Source of the DNA: Bacteroidetes bacterium GWE2_42_24
Lineage (GTDB): Bacteria; Bacteroidota; Bacteroidia; Bacteroidales; TTA-H9
Direction: 5' to 3'
NCBI GenBank assembly: GCA_001768515.1
Contig: MEOA01000043.1
Span: 124,001 to 188,000 of the forward strand
DNA length: 64,000 nt
Shown here: in pieces, positions 62,682-64,000 of the stretch
How the letters are laid out: each line of letters begins with the position of its first letter
How positions within the stretch are numbered: the first letter of the stretch is position 1
The notes under the pieces: generated by a model
What the model was told of the DNA's origin: nothing
Seen by the model: only the letters and a program-made list of their open reading frames with translations
Database searches by the model: none
Position numbers and translations under genes: made by a program

Positions 62682-64000
62682 ATGGAAAACAAGATTAAAA
62701 TACTCTGGGCCGATGACGAAATCGACATGCTCAAAGCACACATCATCTTTCTTGAACAGAAAGGTTATGCCGTAGATACCACCAATAATGGCGACGAAGC
62801 AATTGACCTGATCAGAGAAAATATCTACGATATTGTATTTCTGGATGAGAATATGCCAGGCCTTTCAGGGCTTGAAACACTTCAACTGATTAAAGGCCTT
62901 CACCCCCGGATGCCGGTGGTGATGATTACCAAAAGCGAGGAAGAAACTATCATGGAAGAGGCAATCGGCTCTAATATCAGTGATTACCTTATTAAACCGG
63001 TGAAGCCACAACAGTTACTGCTCTCTCTGAAGAAAAATCTTGATACTAAGGAACTTGTAAGTCAAAAGACCTCGTTCACTTATCAGCAGGAATTCAGATC
63101 ACTGGGGATGGAGATTTCAAATAATCTGACAGTTGCAGAATGGAAAACCGTTTACAAGAAACTCGTCGATTGGGAACTCAGGCTTACCCTCTCGGGCGAT
63201 GAAAGCATGATGCAGATACTTCAGATGCAGAAAGAAGAAGCCAATCATGTATTTGCACGGTTCGTTGAGAAGAATTATATCGATTGGATATGGAATCGCT
63301 CTGAAGAGAAACCGCTCATGTCGCATACCCTCCTTCGCGACAAATTGTTCCCTATGCTCGATAAACCTGAACCTGTTTTTTTAATTCTGATCGACAATCT
63401 GAGGTACGACCAGTGGAAGACCATACAACCCCTGATCGAGGAGGGTTTCCGGATCGAAACCGATGATGTTTACTATAGCATTCTGCCCACGGTAACCCAA
63501 TTCGCACGCAATGCCCTCTTTTCGGGATTGATGCCTGCCGAGATCGAGAAGAAATATCCACAGTACTGGATTCAGGAATGGGATGAAGGAACCAAGAATC
63601 AGTTTGAAGGTGACCTCTTCGGTGAGTTTTTAAAACGGCACGGGCGTGATATCCGATTTAGCTTTACCAAGGTACTGAATCTTGGTGTAGGCCGGAAGCT
63701 TGTCGACAACCTGTCAAATCTGATGGAAAATAAGCTGAATGTGGTAGTCTATAATTTTGTTGATATGCTCTCGCACGCCCGTACAGAGATGGAGATCATC
63801 CGTGAACTGGCTGACGATGAACCCGCCTACCGCTCGCTTACCCGTAGTTGGTTTGAGCATTCTCCGCTGATCGACATCATCCGCTACCTTGCCTCCAAAA
63901 AGGTGAATATTCTGCTCACTACCGATCATGGAAGCATCAGGGTGCAGTCGCCGGTTAAAGTAGTAGGTGACAAGCAAACCAACACTAACCTCCGTTTTAA
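62682..64000 (+). CDS. porX: T9SS response regulator PorX (receiver + PglZ domain), truncated at the window edge
   Basis: 439 codons are present; the gene continues past the right edge (full PorX is about 520 residues). The ATG at 62682 gives MENKIKILWADDEID, the usual PorX start; an in-frame ATG at 62649 would add 11 residues. Residues 1-120 are a CheY-like receiver: acidic pair D11-D12, phosphoacceptor Asp55 in FLDENMPG, and Lys in YLIKPVKP. A helical linker (about 125-205) leads to a PglZ/alkaline-phosphatase-like domain with LIDNLRYDQW, ILPTVTQFARNA and TTDHGS, the metal-binding elements. PorX, with the sensor PorY, regulates type IX secretion genes in Porphyromonas and is a zinc-dependent phosphodiesterase in other Bacteroidota. 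The window also holds sprA. Confidence 0.95.
   Translation, partial: MENKIKILWADDEIDMLKAHIIFLEQKGYAVDTTNNGDEAIDLIRENIYDIVFLDENMPGLSGLETLQLIKGLHPRMPVVMITKSEEETIMEEAIGSNISDYLIKPVKPQQLLLSLKKNLDTKELVSQKTSFTYQQEFRSLGMEISNNLTVAEWKTVYKKLVDWELRLTLSGDESMMQILQMQKEEANHVFARFVEKNYIDWIWNRSEEKPLMSHTLLRDKLFPMLDKPEPVFLILIDNLRYDQWKTIQPLIEEGFRIETDDVYYSILPTVTQFARNALFSGLMPAEIEKKYPQYWIQEWDEGTKNQFEGDLFGEFLKRHGRDIRFSFTKVLNLGVGRKLVDNLSNLMENKLNVVVYNFVDMLSHARTEMEIIRELADDEPAYRSLTRSWFEHSPLIDIIRYLASKKVNILLTTDHGSIRVQSPVKVVGDKQTNTNLRF

Overview
The window comes from a member of the Bacteroidota. The markers are the type IX secretion translocon gene sprA, the T9SS response regulator gene porX (cut by the right edge), a T9SS C-terminal sorting domain on a secreted PKD protein, a fused lpxC-fabZ gene, Bacteroidota-restricted families (DUF5686, DUF5687, DUF3857), tandem TonB-like proteins, and repeated TAnnTTTG promoter -7 boxes with little sign of Shine-Dalgarno sequences. 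Nothing seen here fixes the order or genus. I found no rRNA, tRNA, CRISPR array or intact insertion sequence.

Layout. 1-151: 5' end of a PurF-like gene (minus). 314-7776: a TPR/AraC regulator, a small DUF6232-like membrane protein, a LamG/SH3/zinc-ribbon membrane protein, and a protein with DUF7477-like repeats, TPRs and two CbbX-type AAA+ domains. The last three look like an undescribed envelope or assembly module. 8689-12661 (minus): ECF sigma factor, a protein with an inner-membrane anchor plus outer-membrane barrel, and a secreted PKD protein, in one operon. 13210-19237: M23 peptidase with LysM, a DUF3857 protein lacking its transglutaminase cysteine, a TlpA-like thioredoxin, and a GH29 fucosidase. 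20214-25497 (minus): malate dehydrogenase, PEP carboxykinase and malic enzyme, the malate/oxaloacetate/PEP/pyruvate node. 25907-33782: ruvA and sprA. 33783-35831: a 2-kb gene-poor stretch with decaying tandem repeats and hairpins. 35668-40175: carAB behind a leader that has a promoter, a 26-codon reading frame and an intrinsic terminator. 40496-43241: a four-gene cassette of a membrane protein, two coiled-coil envelope proteins and a GH24 lysozyme. 43306-44899 (minus): two TonB-like paralogues. 45094-50523: gcvH, a six-helix membrane protein, hrpB and an HD phosphohydrolase. 51945-56344: GH125 mannosidase, MazG-like pyrophosphohydrolase and an ABC exporter pair. 56454-58880: a DUF5686 outer-membrane protein. 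59126-62468: lpxD, lpxC-fabZ, lpxA. 62682-end: porX.

Two diverged copies of a roughly 700-750-bp element lie in opposite orientation about 31 kb apart (about 19310-20050 and 50970-51680). Each sits just downstream of, and in the same direction as, a glycosidase gene. Both preserve four TTCGAA palindromes at exact 11-bp spacing followed by a hairpin.

The genes combine central metabolism (C4 node, carbamoyl phosphate, glycine cleavage H protein), lipid A synthesis, T9SS secretion and its control, and envelope remodelling. The best candidates for something new are the tandem-AAA cluster, the lysozyme cassette, the inverted element pair, and the carAB leader.
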